Shown here one piece after another: positions 62,956 through 64,000 of a stretch of DNA of 64,000 nt. The stretch's first letter is position 1; every line of letters begins with the position of its first letter. Origin of the DNA: Methylophaga sp. (GTDB lineage: Bacteria; Pseudomonadota; Gammaproteobacteria; Nitrosococcales; Methylophagaceae); assembly GCA_026988435.1 (NCBI GenBank), contig JALSLH010000017.1:1-64000 (forward strand), given 5' to 3'. Made by a program: the position numbers and the translations under genes. Below the pieces are notes generated by a model. The model saw only the letters and a program-made list of their open reading frames with translations. It made no database searches and was not told the origin of the DNA.

Positions 62956-62972
62956 TTGGGCGCAGGTTTTTG

Positions 62973-63215
62973 TTATAAAGAAAGAGACTTATAAAGATGT
63001 TGCTCATCACTATTTTTAGGACGAGTACGATCAATAGGCATAGCAATGATTTCTGCCTTTTTCTGATACACTGTTTTTTCGCTAGAGAGATCAACCGATT
63101 CAACACTTAAAATACGCATGCCGGAGAGATCACTGTCAAAACTCATAAAAGTGGCAAACTCTTCTAATCCTTGCATAATGTTTCTGGTTTCTAGTTCAAG
63201 CGCTTTTTTAGACAT
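62973..63215 (-). CDS. Hypothetical 80-aa protein
   Basis: ORF in otherwise empty intergenic space, plausible composition (MSKKALELETRNIMQGLEEFATFMSFD...), no clear ribosome binding site. Confidence 0.45.
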   Translation of the reverse strand: MSKKALELETRNIMQGLEEFATFMSFDSDLSGMRILSVESVDLSSEKTVYQKKAEIIAMPIDRTRPKNSDEQHLYKSLSL

Positions 63216-63433
63216 ATCATTAGTTCTGTATATTTAGAGGTCAGAAAAGGTATCGGATCCGTCTCCTTTTTCTTGAGTGAAATGCAAGAAATAGAATTCA
63301 CTGTGAACTTTGCTTGGCATTTAGGTTCTAAATATTCACATACTCAGCAATTACCCCATGTATTTTAGGAAATATTCCTAGTTCAGTCATGATGTAATCA
63401 GTGTATTATCTGGGTATTATTCACAAGGAATTA

Positions 63434-64000
63434 TGATGATAAAACTAAAAATGTGGCTAGTAGGACTATTATTTGTAATCGCTTTACCCGTACAGGCCGA
63501 GTCAATAAATATTCAGTTGGACTACATTGGGCCAACAGAAGGCACTGTCTGGTTAGGTTTGCAACAAGGTTTATCTGAGGCCAATCTACAAGGTGAATTT
63601 TTAGGTCAAAAATATACCTTAAAGCCCGTTTCACTAGAAGAGCTAGCTAAGCAAATGTCACTGACAGCTGTTTTATTGGCGACAGATGCTGATACTGTGC
63701 TTAAAGTGGCACAAATGGCACAATTTAAACATGTGCCCGTTATTAATATAAATTCAGATAATGATAATTTGCGCAGTGCTTGCCTGCCTAATTTGCTAAA
63801 CATAACGGCAAGTAACAAAATGAAGCAAGATGCCTCGCAACAATGGCTAGATAAGCACCCTGATTCTAAGGTCGTTGCTCAGGGTTGGCATAAAGACTTT
63901 AAAAAATTTGCTGCAAGTCAATTGAATAATCGATTTACAAAGGCGGCTGGTGTGATTATGGATGATGATGCATGGGCTGGATGGGCAACAGTAAAATTAT
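63434..64000 (+). CDS. ABC-type periplasmic substrate-binding-like protein, truncated by window end
   Basis: Open frame from ATG 63434 to the window end with signal peptide MMIKLKMWLVGLLFVIALPVQAES and 'LDYIGPTEGTVWLGLQQGLSEANLQGEFLGQKYTL'; missing from the ORF track because it has no stop. Confidence 0.6.

Overview
This 64 kb window reads as an AT-rich gammaproteobacterial chromosome. Its core is one long polar-flagellar and chemotaxis island, about 18.1-57.4 kb. On either side are housekeeping genes: htpX, nif3-like, yihY, coaBC, dut, algC-like, argB and slmA on the left, and pyrF, tgt, yajC, secD and secF on the right. Flagellar genes run flgBCDEFGHIJKL, two flagellins, flaG, fliD, fliS, a fliT-like gene, flrA/fleQ, flrB/fleS, flrC/fleR, fliE, F, G, H, I and J. 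fliK is separated from fliJ by a complete chemotaxis operon of the Pseudomonas che2 (Aer2/McpB) layout: STAS-cheY-cheA-cheW-parA-MCP-cheR-cheD-cheB. 

The strongest lead is the soluble MCP of that operon. It carries an N-terminal flavohemoglobin-like globin with Tyr B10, Gln E7, His F8 and Tyr G5 all present, then two PAS-like modules and a poly-HAMP-like region. It ends in a CheR-tethering pentapeptide (EWDEF), and its neighbour is a ParA ATPase. This looks like a heme-globin chemosensory array positioned by ParA. 

Other leads:
- a transmembrane MCP-like protein with a CheZ-like FxDxxxQ motif, while no cheZ is seen in the window;
- a LapA-type adhesin with a retention module, a PAAG cleavage site and an exact 654-bp internal duplication;
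- seven GG-N10-GC sigma54 sites plus a sigma28 site, giving the two flagellin genes different promoters;
- an apparent 1-nt frameshift at the start of an SDR gene;
- several families of palindromic or MITE-like repeats, including one inverted-repeat family nested inside another.

All calls are by eye. No database search or alignment software was run.
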